In this document: positions 1 through 11,399 of the stretch, piece after piece
Numbering within the stretch: the stretch's first letter is position 1
How the letters are laid out: the number at the start of each line of letters is the position of its first letter
Assembly (NCBI GenBank): GCA_017520845.1
Contig: JAFXEU010000052.1
Location: 87,621 to 151,620, forward strand
Length of the DNA: 64,000 nucleotides
DNA from: Kiritimatiellia bacterium
GTDB taxonomy: Bacteria > Verrucomicrobiota > Kiritimatiellia > RFP12 > UBA1067
Direction: 5' to 3'
Notes under the pieces: generated by a model
Told to the model about the DNA's origin: nothing
The model's database searches: none
What the model saw: only the letters and a program-made list of their open reading frames with translations
Translations under genes and position numbers: made by a program

Positions 1-3000
1 GACAACACCTCAATTCCGGTAATGCCGGGCGAAATCGCCTCAGGGACGGGACGTTGCGAGGTCGAATCGAATTTGCGCACCAGCATGGTGCCGAACACCG
101 CAATCTGCTGAGGATCGGCCGAGACTCCGACGCCCGGAATGACGCCGTCTCCGAAGAACACCTCATAGACGATATCCGTGAGATCGAGTTTTGCGTTCAC
201 CACGTCTTTGTTGTTGATCGCTTCGCTTGCAAGGAATTCCCAGTCGAGATCAAGATCGCCCTTGGCGAGGAAATCGCCCTCGAAAATATATGCGCGCTGA
301 GCCTTGTTCATCATCTTGTCGAACACCACGCGCTTGATCGGCAATCCCATCATCGTCTCGACGATCTCTCCGTTGTTTTCAACCTTTCTGGTTATCGTAT
401 AGGAGCGAACGACTCTGACGCGTTCATAGTCGTTGACCATAAGTCGGCCGACGCTGTTCGAAACATCGCCGCACTCTTCAGGTCCGAAGAGCTGGCTGCG
501 GTCCGAAACACCCGTCTCGAGGTTCATACGCGAGACGATCGGGCTTACATCCGTAAGCTCCATCTCGACCTTGCCCTGACGCCAGCCGACATCAACGTTC
601 GTCGCCGTGCCCATAGGCTCGCCGGGGGTGTACTTGCCGTCACCGTCAAGATCGTAGAACGCGACGATCGTGTTCTTGCCTTCCTTGACAAAGCCGTTGT
701 TGGTTTCCCCGAGGAAGAGTTCCAGCCTGTTGTTCTGCAACGCGGGAACGACGGAGTTGTACTTGAAGCGGAGAACCATCTGGGCCATACTGACGACCGC
801 CTGCTGGGCGTTCGTACCCGAAGCACCCTGATACTTCAAGGTGGTGAGATCAAGCGAATAGTCGCCGGTCTTGAGGTTGATCGTTCCGATACGCTCACCG
901 AGGTTGCAGATGAAACCGTTCTCACCCTTTTCATCCTGCGTTATGGTGATTACATTGGACTCGGCGAACTCGTTCCACGCGAACTCTCCGGCCTGAAGAA
1001 CGATATATTCAGATCCGTATCTGGAGTAGAGCGCCATATACGTCTCATAGTCGCCGACATAGTAACCCGTAGGCCACTCAAGCGCGAAGGCCGGATCGAC
1101 AGCCGTAAGATCGCCGACAAAGAAGCTGTAGTTGTCGTTGCGGTCGACTTCGGCAAATTCAAGCTTAAGCGATGTGCCGTTCACATATCCGGGCGTGAGG
1201 GTTCCCGAAACGGTCTTCTCTCCCCACGCGCCGATATAGGTCGTATTCTCGGACTCCTCGCCCGGCTGGACCGTGAATGTCGCATCAGGCTTGATGAGTT
1301 CAGAGTCGGTATACGTCTGAACGACTATCGGAGCGAGGGAACCCGACACCTGGGCTCCGCCGCCCTGGCCGTTGCCGCCCTGATTGTTCGGATCTTCGCC
1401 CGTAAGCGGCTGATTGCCGTTGTAACGGAGCGTGAGCTTCAAGGTCGGAATCGGCATATCCTTGATCTCGCTGTCGCCGACGACATGCGAAATATACGGG
1501 GGGGTGATCGACTTGACGAAGTCGTTGTAACGCGCCTCGGCGAAATTGCTCCAGCCGTCCTCGTCGTTATCGGAGGCGGCGTCCCACGCATAGCGGCTCG
1601 TATAGGCCTTACCCCAGGCGTCTTCCTGGATGTCGTCCATGAAGTCGTGGTCGGTGAAGATCTCGCCGGCGTAGAGCTCGCCGATCTTGAAGAAGTAGTC
1701 GAGATCGAATTCGCTTGCGCTCGTCGCGTCGGTCGGGCTGAACTTGACGCGGACTCCGTCGGCGTTCGTGAGTACAAAGACCTCGCTCAGGAGATACTCC
1801 GCCCAGTTGGAGAGGCCGTCTCCGTCATCGTCGTCGACGTCCGTCGAGTCGAAAATGCCGTACGTGTTCTCCCACCAGTCGGGCATATTGTCGCCGTCGG
1901 CGTCGATCGTGGCCCTGTAGTCGGAGTCGAAGCTCTTGTCAGGCTGCCAGCCGAGTCCGATATCGTACTTGTAGGCATCGCCCGCCGTCATTTCGATACC
2001 GTCGCGGACAACGATCGTATCCCAGTTGAGTTCATCCGTTCCAGGATCGATATTAGGCGAATAATTGGCTCTGCAGTACTCCTCCCAGGAATTGGGAAGA
2101 CCGTCGGCGTCATCGTCGAGACCGGTAAGTTCCCATGCGTCGGAAGCGGCGCGGTCCCACATCTTCTTGCAGGTCTTCGCGTAGGCATTGCCGAGCGGGA
2201 CGAGATCGGTCGTCGCGATAAACGAACTCCTGAGAGCGAATTCATTATAGAGCCGAATCCACTCGAACGCATCACCGAACTGCTCCACGATCTTCTCGGC
2301 GCGGAAGAGGCGCTGGTAAAGATCAAGGTGGAGATGGTACGAAGAATAAGGCTGAGCGGAATTGTTGAATGTATACTTCTGCAAACCGTGCATCTCTGCA
2401 GGCGTATATCCCGAACCGAAGAATTCCGTATAGAGGAACGAGTCAAGCGCCGAACCGTCGACGGGCGTCAAGTGCATGACCGTGTTCTTGATCCACGGAA
2501 TTACACGGTAGTCGTCATATACCTTACTCTTGAGGTTAGAGTTGAACCACCAGACGGGATTCATATCTTCTTCGATCGTACCGCTTCTGAGTTCGGCGGC
2601 ATTGTAGAGTCCCGCCGTGACGATATCCTCGTTTTCCCTGTAGTGCTTGCCGTTGACGACGTTTACAACCTGGCTCTCGAACGCGGCAGGCGTCTTGGCG
2701 ACATCGGCGGCGTTGACGGCGCCGGGCAGAGTCGCGAAGTTGTAGTGGAAGAGCAGTTCCGCGGGAAGCGTCTCGCGTCCGTCGTTGTTGTTGCGCGTTC
2801 CGTCGTTCATCCACGATCTTAGGACGTTGTCGCGGTTCTCGGAAGCCTTTTCAAAATCAAAGCGTTCACGGTAGTTGGCCTTGATTTCTTCAGCCGTGCG
2901 CGCACCGTCCCAAACGCGGACCTCGTCGACGTAACCGGCGAAGAACTCGCGGACGTTCTCGAACGATTCGGGATAGTGGTTGCCGTTCTCGTCGACGATA

Positions 3001-6000
3001 TAGGGCATGAACGCCGCGGCGGGCATATCCTTAACCGTAACATCGGAAGCTTTGACGGGTCTCGCGGCGATAAAGAGCGCCGAAGGAACGCTCGCGTAGC
3101 CGGGATGTTCGAAGCTGCCCGTCGAGCCGGGATCCTGGGCGATCATGATCACGCCGTTGGCGGGAACGAGGGACGTGGTGGCGCTGGAAACCTTTTCACC
3201 GTCGATATAGAGCGTCAGCACCGCTCCGTCGAAGGTAAGCGCGACATGCGCCCACTCGTCCACGTTGAGCTTGCGGCCCCAGACGTACTGGCAGCTCTTC
3301 GTCGTTTCAGAGCCGGATTCGATCGACTTGTTGTTGTCGAACATACCGTAAACCCTACCTTCCGCGTCGAGACCGATACGGAAGTTCGCGCGGATGGCGG
3401 CGGCATCGCTCGAGAGAGCGTCGCCGACATAGGCGGTCGAACGGTCGATGATCGTCTGGGCCTCGCCCTCCTTCTCGGGGCAGACCCAGCATTCGACCGT
3501 GAACTGCTTGAGAAGATCCTCGGCGTAGATCGGGCGCGACTGGGTCTGGGCCGAAAGGGCGTATGACTCCTTACCGTCGAACCAGAGGGCCTGACGGCGG
3601 GAAGGATCGTCGAACTTCAACGGATCCGTCTCGCGTGTAAAAGCCGTTACGATCTCGGCGCCGTCGTACTTGAAGTCGCCGTCGGTATCGTAACCCTCAC
3701 CCTCCTCGAAGCTGAACATGTAACCGAGGCTGCTGGAGATCACGTACGCGGCAGACTGGTACTGGCTCTTCGTGGAAGGATACCACGGCATCGAACCGAG
3801 AAGCCCCGGCGCTTTGTAGTACTGGCCGACAAAGCTCATCGGAGCCGTTCTCTCGGTGAACCACAACGGCGTCGGGTCGGTGTGGCGCGGCATCGAGTCG
3901 GCGACGTTCGCGATAACGCGCTCATCGTCGTTGCGGATTCCGTCGCCGTCGGAGTCGGCCATGGCGACGCCCTGGAGCCAGGGATACATGACGGGATCAT
4001 AGGCCATCGGAGCCTTGATCGGCTTTCCGTCGCAGGGGTCGCGGCCTCCGCGGCCTTCCGAGCCCTTGAAGGTCGAATAAATCCACTCGTTGTAGTACGC
4101 GTTGAAGGTCGTAAGCGAAGGATCCTCCATCTTCTCCATCTGCATCTGATTGTAAACGGCGGCGACCATATCGCCCTTCTTTCCGAAGTACGCCCAATGT
4201 GTCTCGTCGGGATCGTCATCGGAGTCGCTGTCGTCAACGTTCGCGCCGAGAATCGGATTCAAGCCGTGGAACATTTCATAGAAGTCGTCCATTCCGTCAC
4301 CGTCGGTATCGGCCATTCTCGGATCTGTCGCGATGTATCCCGAAACGGCCGAAGCGTAGGACATCTTCTTCGTTACGGGGAACATGTAGATCGGAGTCGA
4401 AATGACTCCACTTACCGTCGCGCGGTCCCAGGCGCGCACGGGCGGAGCGAAGTAACCGAGGTTTCTCCAGCCGTCAACCGTCCAAGGCTCGCGGACAAGC
4501 GGAGAATCCTCTTCCTTCTCGTAGTTGACGCACTCGTCGACCACGTCCTGGTCGAATCCGGCGTCGATCGCGGCCGTCGCGAACAATAAGGGATCCGTCG
4601 GATCGAACGCCACATAGCCGTAGAACTTCTGACTGTGGTTGGCGCTTACCATACCGGGCACGGTCATGGTAAGCCCGTTCTGAGTCACTTCAACATCACC
4701 GATCGTCGCGCTCTCGGTGAGGAGGCGGCCCATGAGCGGCGTGGAAATATCGTCGTAGCGGAAATGACGTACCGCCTGGATGTAATACTCCTGGTAGTTC
4801 TGGAGACCGTCGTGGTCGAAGTCGACATCACGCGCGACGCCGAGAAGATCGTCCCACGAAACGCCCTTTTCGATAACATCGGCTCCGGCGTCGCCGGGCC
4901 ATGTCGCGTCCATGCCGCCGGCGATATAGACGACGCTGCCCGTGTTGTTCGTGCTGACCGCGCGGTTGAAGATTCCGTCGGCGACGAAAGTTCCGGGATT
5001 TTCGTTCATATGCTTCGAGATTTCGGAGAACTTGCTCGCCGCGTCGGGATCGAGTCCGGGCGGAGGAACGACAGTCTTCGTGGCGGCGTCGACGGGTACG
5101 CCCGCATGCTGCATTTCCCAACCGTCGGGAATGCCGTCAAGATCGGTGTCGATCGTGCAGGGGTTCATGCCGCCGCCGCGGACGCACGTGAGCATGCCGT
5201 CGTCCACAGGCGTTCCGTAAATGAAGGCGAGTTCGAGCTCGTGGAAGAGCGCGCCCGCATTGTAGAAGTCCATCGGGAAGCTCGCGCCTTCCTGCGCGTC
5301 GTTGATGCCGTCGCCGTCCGTATCGGCAGCCTCGATGGCGAGCTGGATATCCTCCTTACCGCCCGGATTCGTCGGGAAGAACTTGTTGTACCAGCCCTTC
5401 GTCGTGCCGGGATGCTTGGCGTAAATGCTCGGGCAGGAACGGTAGACCTCGCAAGAATCGGTACCCGCATACTCGAGGGTGTATTCGAGATTGTCATCGT
5501 CGTAGTCGCGCATATCCTCTTCGCCGAATCCGTCCTCATCACCCTGAGGCGCGACGTTGGGATTACGCAGCATATAAAGTTCCCAGCCGTCGGGCACACC
5601 GTCTCCGTCGGTGTCGGCGCCGTGGTTCTTCATCGTGGTTTTGCCGCTGTTGGCCTCCTGGAAGGCCTTGTCGAGAAGCTCCGCGACAACGCCGTCGACC
5701 GTCTGGTTGGCGTTGTTCTGGGCGGCGTTGTTCGTAACGTTGCCCGTCACGTTTGTAGCGGTGTTGGTCGCCGCGTTGCCGGCGGCGTCGTCGATATTGT
5801 CATCCGTATTGTCGGTATCGATAATTTCAGGATTGATGACGCTCGGATTCGTTGTCTTGGTCTGGAGCGTCTTCCAGACGTCATTGGCGTCGAAGCCGGC
5901 CTCGCGGAGAACGTCGTGACGATACTTCATAACGAGGTATTCATCGTAAGCCGTGTATTCTCTCGTATTGACGGCCGCGCCGGTCATGTCTCCGCCGCGG

Positions 6001-9000
6001 AGCGCATTGTTCTTGTTGGGATCCCAACGCGGTGCGACATAACCGTCGATATTGCTCCATGCTGTGCGAGGATCAAAGCCGAGCGCCACACGAACCTGAT
6101 CGTGGAGAAGCACGAACCCGAAGCCGAATTCAAGATTCTGAATCGTGCCGCCCATCGCAAAGTCAGCTTTATCGCGAACGATGGCGCCGACGAGCTGACC
6201 GCCCCAGATGCCGTTCTCCCCTTCAAGGCCGTAGTAATGAGGTATTTCAGCATCCTCCTCTACTCCCGTCTCTGGATTCATCACCGACACCGTCTTGGTC
6301 AGACCCGTAACCGTCAAAGCGACAGTGCCCTTGACGTCTCTGATGAAGACAAAGGTGGAAGGATCAGGAATCTCATTGCCCTCATCGTCGAGCATCGTAC
6401 CCATCTGATAATCGACGCCGGCGGTAAGCTGCGGATAAAACGTAACCGTTCCGTCGTCATTCTTGACGCCTGGGACGGCACCCATCTGGAGATAAGCCAT
6501 AAAGTCGCCGTCAACGTTGGCCGTCTTGTCGGAAGGCGTGAGCGGATTGAGGTTCATCATAACCTCCCAGCCGTCGCACATTCCGTCGCCGTCGGTATCC
6601 CAATGGCAGGGGTTCGTGCCGATTGCAAGTTCTTCCAGATCGGAAAGTCCGTCCTTATCAAAGTCGGGATTGTCGCTGTACTGCTCGGCCGTGAGCGGTT
6701 CGCAGGGATTGAAGCGCGCTTCAACCTCATCGGCCGAAATCGGAGTACCCTTGAGGATGTTGTTGAAATCAAAGCGCTCGAATCTTACGTTCGTATTCGG
6801 AACGCGAGCCGTTACATGGGCGCGGTACCAGAGATAATATTCCCAACCGTCGGGGAAGCCGTCGCCGTCGGTATCCTCGACCGTCGGATCCATACGCTTG
6901 ATCTCTCTGCCGCGGGGCTCGGGGCTCCAGACAAGGAGATCGGCCGCCGTGGGCAGACTCGCTTCGTCGAACGTCGTGCCCTCGGCTTCGCTGCGCGCCT
7001 TCATGAACGCTCTCCACGCGAGAAGTTCGTTGGCGTTGACGAGATTGCCCTGATTGTTCTTCTTGGGATTGCCCTCGTCGTCGAAATCGCAGAAGCTGGG
7101 ATCGGACTTTACGACGTCAATCGCGTTGAGACCGGGATGGAAGCCGCGGATTTCAAGACGCGCGTTGAACTCGGGTCCGATGGGAGCGTAGTTGAAGTTG
7201 TTCTGTCCGCCCTCGTAAACTTTGGGCAGACGATCGCCGTCAAGGTTGAACCCGTTGAGAGCGATAAGATTGTTCTCGAGAATCGTTCCGCCCGAAAGAA
7301 GCTCGACCATATTGCCCGCGCCCCAGGTGTAGTGGGCGAAGATGTCGGGAATACCGTCGTAGTTGATATCGCCGAGATTGTCCTCACGGAAGTATTCGCG
7401 GGCGAAGACGGCCTCGACCTCGGTCTTGAGATAGTTGCCGTCGGGTGTCGTCTCGTTGGGAAGCGCTACGCGCCCGGGCGTCACGACGCCGCCGACTTCG
7501 GGGCTGAACGTCTCGCCGAGAATGCTGCTTTCGGTCTTGCTGTCCTGGGTTGTGGAATGGAGAATCCAGCAGTAGAAGAACGAATCCTTGACGTCGTTGT
7601 AAAGAACGTCGCCGGCCGCAAGAGGATAGTTGTAGAACGGACCGTTCACATTAGGCTGGTGGAAGCCCTCCTGGGTAATCGGAATATCCTGACCGTTGTC
7701 GAGACTGCCGTCGTCGAGCGGGGCGGCAACCTTATAACCGAACGCGAAAATGTCCACGTCCGTGGTCGTGCCGCAGTTCCAGGTAAGTCTGAAATTCTTG
7801 GCGCTCGAGAACGTCATGCCCTCGGCATACGTATGACCGGCGCCGATACCGTCGAGCGAAGCGTACTTGCGCGAGAGGGGCGAGGTCGCGAGGCCTCCGC
7901 CCGGACCGTGCGCGGAAGTAATGAGGAACTTCGAAGGTGTTACCGTATACTGATAAACATAGGTGGCGCTTCCGCCGTCCTTGTCCTCGACGAAGAACGT
8001 CACGTCGATATCGCCCTGGAGATTGCCGAAATCGGGCTCGAATTTACCGCTCTGACCCATTTCCGTGACATAGAAGGTCTGACCGTTCTCAGGACCGGTA
8101 ATCGTGATCTTGATACCCTCCTTCACGCCGTCGGACCATTTTTCGGTGAAATCGGCGTTGATGTCGCTCGCGGGGCCGAACGACCAGGAAATCGGACGGT
8201 CCTTGCAAACGCCTCCCGAAACGACCCAGCGGTTCGTATTCTCCGAGGTTATGGTACATGCGGGCGCGACGTTTGCCACGAGAACAAGTTTGTCGCCCGG
8301 CTTGTAATAATCACTCGCCACCGCGCCACTGGTCGGCAGCCTTTCGTCCGGAATCAGGGAGCCATTGGCATCCACCGCGCCGACGACTTCCGCCTTGATG
8401 GTAAAGCCGTAAACGGACGAATCAATTGTACCGTCAAGTTCTGTAATCGCGATACCGATAGGCGCCATACCGTCAAAATCGACGTAATAGACATTCTCGC
8501 CGTCGGCGGGATCTTTAGACTTGAAAGAATCATCAAGCTTAAAGCAACCGTAATTCGGCTTGTCCTTAACCTTATCCTCGACAGTGAGTTTAACTCTCAG
8601 TTTGCCGTCGAACCTGTCATCCCAATAGGTGAGTCCGACAATAACCTTTTTATTCTTCTCGTTTTCAAGATATACATCATCCGCCGAAACCTCGACAAAA
8701 GGATTGTCGAGCACATCGACATGAACCTCGTAGTCGGCGGCGGCGAAGCGCGTCATATCCTTATCCTTAACCTGCGCCCTGATCGTCCACCTACCCGCTC
8801 TGGGGAAGTTGAATTTGAACGGATTTTCATCCGGATTACCCTTGATCTCGACAGGATCAACGTAATTGGCTCCATCAAGCTTAACCGTCCACTTTACAAT
8901 AAAGAGGTCATTGGAATTGGTGGTGGTCATGTCGAATGCCCCGGCATCCGTAACGACAGCCTTAAACGTGCGCTCCATTCCCTTGGGGATCTTGTTGGGA

Positions 9001-11375
9001 TAAACGTAGCCGTCCGTCTCGGACTCGTTTCCGTTCATCTCAATCCAGTCGATGACGGGCTCCTCGTTGTAAACGGTAATATTGAGATAGTTTGAATCGA
9101 ACCCGCGGATGATATTGTTCTCGTTATACGTGCTGGACGTGCAGAGCACAACCTCAAACTGAACCGAAAGTCCACCGGAAGCTTCACTGTAACCGTCAAG
9201 GAACTGAATCTTCGAAGCGCTCGTCTCGGTGTTGTTCTTATTGATCGGAAGACCCTTGGTTCTCGACTTTTCGGTATCCTTGCAGACGACGAAGGTCGAG
9301 GATTTACCGAACATTCCGGAACTTATTTCATCATCGGTAACCTTCAAGAACGCGTAAATCGTATTGCCGGTATCGTTCGGCTCCGAAATGGTAATCTTAA
9401 ACGATCCCTGCTCGCCTTCGCGGAATTCAGCCTTGTCCGTCGTTTCGACTACGGTCGACGTGCGCGCCTCCTTAACCTTGGCGGTAAAGGTTCTTACTTC
9501 ACTCTCCTTGCCGCTTATGGGAGACTTGACCTTGATCTGGCTCTGGATGGCCTCGCCGGAGGTCGGGTAGTTCAAAACGGGAAGGACGGTCGTTCTTCTG
9601 TCGGCGCCCGTCGCCTTTTCATCGATGAGATAGAGCGCGCCGCCCTCGCCTACGGAGTAGCGCCCGTCGAGCGCAGTCCACAGATCCGTCGGACGGTACT
9701 TGACGAGAATCTCGTAGCCCGCGTCGAGATCGCTCGAGTCCGCGTACGTGTCTTCGACGACGAGATTGATCGGAGTATCGTCGCCGGAGATGGCGAAGAT
9801 TTCGGCGTTCTCCTCGGGCGTTACGATAACGGGCTTTTCGGCGACGACCTGCATGCCCGCATCCTTGTAATTCTCAAGGAACGCCTGCGCATCGGCGTCG
9901 TCGACCGAAGGCTTGAACACGATGCGCGATGTGCCTGTCGTGAAAGAATCGCCTCTCAGACAGAAGATGTAAACCTGCTTCTTGGCGGTCGAATTCGCGG
10001 GGATGGTGACGGTGGGGATTTCATAGTCGGGAAGAGCCGTAACCTCGGTCTCCGTTTCGGAGAAACGGATATATTTGCCGATGTCCTCCGCCGCGACGCC
10101 GTCGATGGTCGGGGTGATTTTCACGACCATATCCTTACCGTAGGCTTCAGAGAGATAAACGCTCATCACCGCGCCGTAAACCATATAGTTTCCGTTGGCG
10201 TACGCGATGGTACGGTCCGTCTCTACGGTAACCGTAGGCGGCAGAGGCTCGAGACACTTGACGGGCACCTCGATATAGTCTGTAATGCGGGTGCTCGTCG
10301 TTTTGGAGTAGTTGTAGTTCTTCCAGGGGCTCATGACGAGCTTGCAGGTCTGGCCGGAGCCGCCCGCGACGCCTTCAATCTGAAAATCTGCGGGGGTGAT
10401 CTGTCCGCCGGAGAAAACGACCTTGCCGATATTAACCGTCTTCTTGTTGGTTCCGGTCGCGTCCATGTCGAGCTCGACCGTCTCGTTGGACTTGACGCGC
10501 ACTACGCTCTCGTCCGTCGACCAGACGTAAAGCTCGATCTTCTTTTCCGGCGGAGCCTTGGCTGTGAGTTTCGGCGCAAGTCCGCCGCCTGTAATCGTCG
10601 ATCCGGCATGAACGGAGCGCCAGATGCCGCTCGCTCCTTCAACTTCCCAGGTTTCATCAAACCCGATCGTCTGCACATAGAAATTGCACTTTGCGAGCGA
10701 ATAATCCTGGACGGGATCGCCGCCGTCGGGAGACTCCACTCCGCCCCAGGTGGCTCTGTCGCTTTCGCTCATCGCCGATCTGGACCAGAACCAGAAATTG
10801 CAGCGGTTGCCGTAATCGCCGTTGGTGATCTCCCAATTGGTGAGATTTCTGATAAGGTACGACGGTTCGTCCGAACTGGAGTAATCAACAGAGCCGTCGG
10901 TGGCGGGACCGTTCTCGGTCGCGAGCACGATAGGAAACGCGACATCTCCAGGACGGGTCGTATACTTAAAGATAAGATCGGTAAACAATCCCGTATTGTC
11001 GTCTTCGCCGACGCCCTCTTCCCATGAATCGAGTACGGCGTAACGCTCCTGACCGGAGACATAGATGCCGATACCGAGCTTATATTCATCGGAGAGGATA
11101 TCAACGCCGCTGGAAGTTATGCCCGCGATATTCGGCTTGACTCGCCAGATCGAATCGTCCGCACCCCGGACGCGCCTGATAAGCCTAACCTTGAAGTAGA
11201 TGTCTTCGCCCGACGTCATCGGATTAGTGATGTCGACGTTGTACGACACCGAATTTCCTCTTTGATCGCACGGGCGGATCTCAAAGATATCGCCGTTGGC
11301 AATACCGAATGAGGCCCCGGCGGTCATAAGCCCCGTGGCTAACGTTATCACTTTAAGGAGTTTACTCTTAATCAT
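1..11375 (-). CDS. Giant secreted thrombospondin type 3 / LamG protein (3' end outside window)
   Basis: A single minus-strand frame is open from ATG at 11375 to the left edge (at least 3,791 codons); I checked the phase at about 8.5, 4.3, 1.8 and 0.01 kb and it is constant. A signal peptide (MIKSKLLKVITLATGLMTAG) is followed by beta-sandwich-like repeats with Calx-beta character, then by many calcium-type DTDGDGxPDGWE thrombospondin type 3 motifs spread over roughly 7.0-1.6 kb. A LamG-like domain (around 3.6-2.9 kb, with QALWFDG and WAHVALTFDG) lies between them. It is probably a cell-surface or secreted adhesin or carbohydrate-binding protein. The start is supported by AGAAGG 8-10 bases upstream. 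It lies 24 bases after the lipoprotein gene in the same orientation, so the two are probably co-transcribed. The C-terminal sorting or anchoring signal is outside the window. Confidence 0.85.
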   Translation of the reverse strand, partial: MIKSKLLKVITLATGLMTAGASFGIANGDIFEIRPCDQRGNSVSYNVDITNPMTSGEDIYFKVRLIRRVRGADDSIWRVKPNIAGITSSGVDILSDEYKLGIGIYVSGQERYAVLDSWEEGVGEDDNTGLFTDLIFKYTTRPGDVAFPIVLATENGPATDGSVDYSSSDEPSYLIRNLTNWEITNGDYGNRCNFWFWSRSAMSESDRATWGGVESPDGGDPVQDYSLAKCNFYVQTIGFDETWEVEGASGIWRSVHAGSTITGGGLAPKLTAKAPPEKKIELYVWSTDESVVRVKSNETVELDMDATGTNKKTVNIGKVVFSGGQITPADFQIEGVAGGSGQTCKLVMSPWKNYNYSKTTSTRITDYIEVPVKCLEPLPPTVTVETDRTIAYANGNYMVYGAVMSVYLSEAYGKDMVVKITPTIDGVAAEDIGKYIRFSETETEVTALPDYEIPTVTIPANSTAKKQVYIFCLRGDSFTTGTSRIVFKPSVDDADAQAFLENYKDAGMQVVAEKPVIVTPEENAEIFAISGDDTPINLVVEDTYADSSDLDAGYEILVKYRPTDLWTALDGRYSVGEGGALYLIDEKATGADRRTTVLPVLNYPTSGEAIQSQIKVKSPISGKESEVRTFTAKVKEARTSTVVETTDKAEFREGEQGSFKITISEPNDTGNTIYAFLKVTDDEISSGMFGKSSTFVVCKDTEKSRTKGLPINKNNTETSASKIQFLDGYSEASGGLSVQFEVVLCTSSTYNENNIIRGFDSNYLNITVYNEEPVIDWIEMNGNESETDGYVYPNKIPKGMERTFKAVVTDAGAFDMTTTNSNDLFIVKWTVKLDGANYVDPVEIKGNPDENPFKFNFPRAGRWTIRAQVKDKDMTRFAAADYEVHVDVLDNPFVEVSADDVYLENEKNKKVIVGLTYWDDRFDGKLRVKLTVEDKVKDKPNYGCFKLDDSFKSKDPADGENVYYVDFDGMAPIGIAITELDGTIDSSVYGFTIKAEVVGAVDANGSLIPDERLPTSGAVASDYYKPGDKLVLVANVAPACTITSENTNRWVVSGGVCKDRPISWSFGPASDINADFTEKWSDGVKEGIKITITGPENGQTFYVTEMGQSGKFEPDFGNLQGDIDVTFFVEDKDGGSATYVYQYTVTPSKFLITSAHGPGGGLATSPLSRKYASLDGIGAGHTYAEGMTFSSAKNFRLTWNCGTTTDVDIFAFGYKVAAPLDDGSLDNGQDIPITQEGFHQPNVNGPFYNYPLAAGDVLYNDVKDSFFYCWILHSTTQDSKTESSILGETFSPEVGGVVTPGRVALPNETTPDGNYLKTEVEAVFAREYFREDNLGDINYDGIPDIFAHYTWGAGNMVELLSGGTILENNLIALNGFNLDGDRLPKVYEGGQNNFNYAPIGPEFNARLEIRGFHPGLNAIDVVKSDPSFCDFDDEGNPKKNNQGNLVNANELLAWRAFMKARSEAEGTTFDEASLPTAADLLVWSPEPRGREIKRMDPTVEDTDGDGFPDGWEYYLWYRAHVTARVPNTNVRFERFDFNNILKGTPISADEVEARFNPCEPLTAEQYSDNPDFDKDGLSDLEELAIGTNPCHWDTDGDGMCDGWEVMMNLNPLTPSDKTANVDGDFMAYLQMGAVPGVKNDDGTVTFYPQLTAGVDYQMGTMLDDEGNEIPDPSTFVFIRDVKGTVALTVTGLTKTVSVMNPETGVEEDAEIPHYYGLEGENGIWGGQLVGAIVRDKADFAMGGTIQNLEFGFGFVLLHDQVRVALGFDPRTAWSNIDGYVAPRWDPNKNNALRGGDMTGAAVNTREYTAYDEYLVMKYRHDVLREAGFDANDVWKTLQTKTTNPSVINPEIIDTDNTDDNIDDAAGNAATNTATNVTGNVTNNAAQNNANQTVDGVVAELLDKAFQEANSGKTTMKNHGADTDGDGVPDGWELYMLRNPNVAPQGDEDGFGEEDMRDYDDDNLEYTLEYAGTDSCEVYRSCPSIYAKHPGTTKGWYNKFFPTNPGGKEDIQLAIEAADTDGDGINDAQEGASFPMDFYNAGALFHELELAFIYGTPVDDGMLTCVRGGGMNPCTIDTDLDGIPDGWEMQHAGVPVDAATKTVVPPPGLDPDAASKFSEISKHMNENPGTFVADGIFNRAVSTNNTGSVVYIAGGMDATWPGDAGADVIEKGVSWDDLLGVARDVDFDHDGLQNYQEYYIQAVRHFRYDDISTPLMGRLLTESATIGDVEVTQNGLTMTVPGMVSANHSQKFYGYVAFDPTDPLLFATAAIDAGFDQDVVDECVNYEKEEDSPLVREPWTVDGWRNLGYFAPPVRAWDRATVSGVISTPIYMFPVTKKMSYASAVSGYIATDPRMADTDGDGMDDFYEMFHGLNPILGANVDDSDSDDDPDETHWAYFGKKGDMVAAVYNQMQMEKMEDPSLTTFNAYYNEWIYSTFKGSEGRGGRDPCDGKPIKAPMAYDPVMYPWLQGVAMADSDGDGIRNDDERVIANVADSMPRHTDPTPLWFTERTAPMSFVGQYYKAPGLLGSMPWYPSTKSQYQSAAYVISSSLGYMFSFEEGEGYDTDGDFKYDGAEIVTAFTRETDPLKFDDPSRRQALWFDGKESYALSAQTQSRPIYAEDLLKQFTVECWVCPEKEGEAQTIIDRSTAYVGDALSSDAAAIRANFRIGLDAEGRVYGMFDNNKSIESGSETTKSCQYVWGRKLNVDEWAHVALTFDGAVLTLYIDGEKVSSATTSLVPANGVIMIAQDPGSTGSFEHPGYASVPSALFIAARPVKASDVTVKDMPAAAFMPYIVDENGNHYPESFENVREFFAGYVDEVRVWDGARTAEEIKANYRERFDFEKASENRDNVLRSWMNDGTRNNNDGRETLPAELLFHYNFATLPGAVNAADVAKTPAAFESQVVNVVNGKHYRENEDIVTAGLYNAAELRSGTIEEDMNPVWWFNSNLKSKVYDDYRVIPWIKNTVMHLTPVDGSALDSFLYTEFFGSGYTPAEMHGLQKYTFNNSAQPYSSYHLHLDLYQRLFRAEKIVEQFGDAFEWIRLYNEFALRSSFIATTDLVPLGNAYAKTCKKMWDRAASDAWELTGLDDDADGLPNSWEEYCRANYSPNIDPGTDELNWDTIVVRDGIEMTAGDAYKYDIGLGWQPDKSFDSDYRATIDADGDNMPDWWENTYGIFDSTDVDDDDGDGLSNWAEYLLSEVFVLTNADGVRVKFSPTDATSASEFDLDYFFKIGELYAGEIFTDHDFMDDIQEDAWGKAYTSRYAWDAASDNDEDGWSNFAEARYNDFVKSITPPYISHVVGDSEIKDMPIPTLKLTLRYNGNQPLTGEDPNNQGGNGQGGGAQVSGSLAPIVVQTYTDSELIKPDATFTVQPGEESENTTYIGAWGEKTVSGTLTPGYVNGTSLKLEFAEVDRNDNYSFFVGDLTAVDPAFALEWPTGYYVGDYETYMALYSRYGSEYIVLQAGEFAWNEFAESNVITITQDEKGENGFICNLGERIGTINLKTGDYSLDLTTLKYQGASGTNAQQAVVSMAQMVLRFKYNSVVPALQNNRLELFLGETNNGFVKEGKNTIVAFYDLDGDGKYTPGEPMGTATNVDVGWRQGKVEMELTDVSPIVSRMNLETGVSDRSQLFGPEECGDVSNSVGRLMVNDYERVRVVRSYTITRKVENNGEIVETMMGLPIKRVVFDKMMNKAQRAYIFEGDFLAKGDLDLDWEFLASEAINNKDVVNAKLDLTDIVYEVFFGDGVIPGVGVSADPQQIAVFGTMLVRKFDSTSQRPVPEAISPGITGIEVL

Positions 11376-11399
11376 GTTTTTTTCCCTTCTTAAAATCTT

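Noticed and set aside
54-2822. Long plus-strand open frame of 922 codons
   Set aside because: It is the antisense shadow of the giant thrombospondin-3 protein; the translation is Arg/Val-rich without domains, and the minus strand has continuous recognisable repeats.
4635-9095. Plus-strand open frame of 1,486 codons
   Set aside because: Also antisense to the giant gene. Its length follows from the codon bias of the true gene; no signal peptide, no ribosome site, no family.
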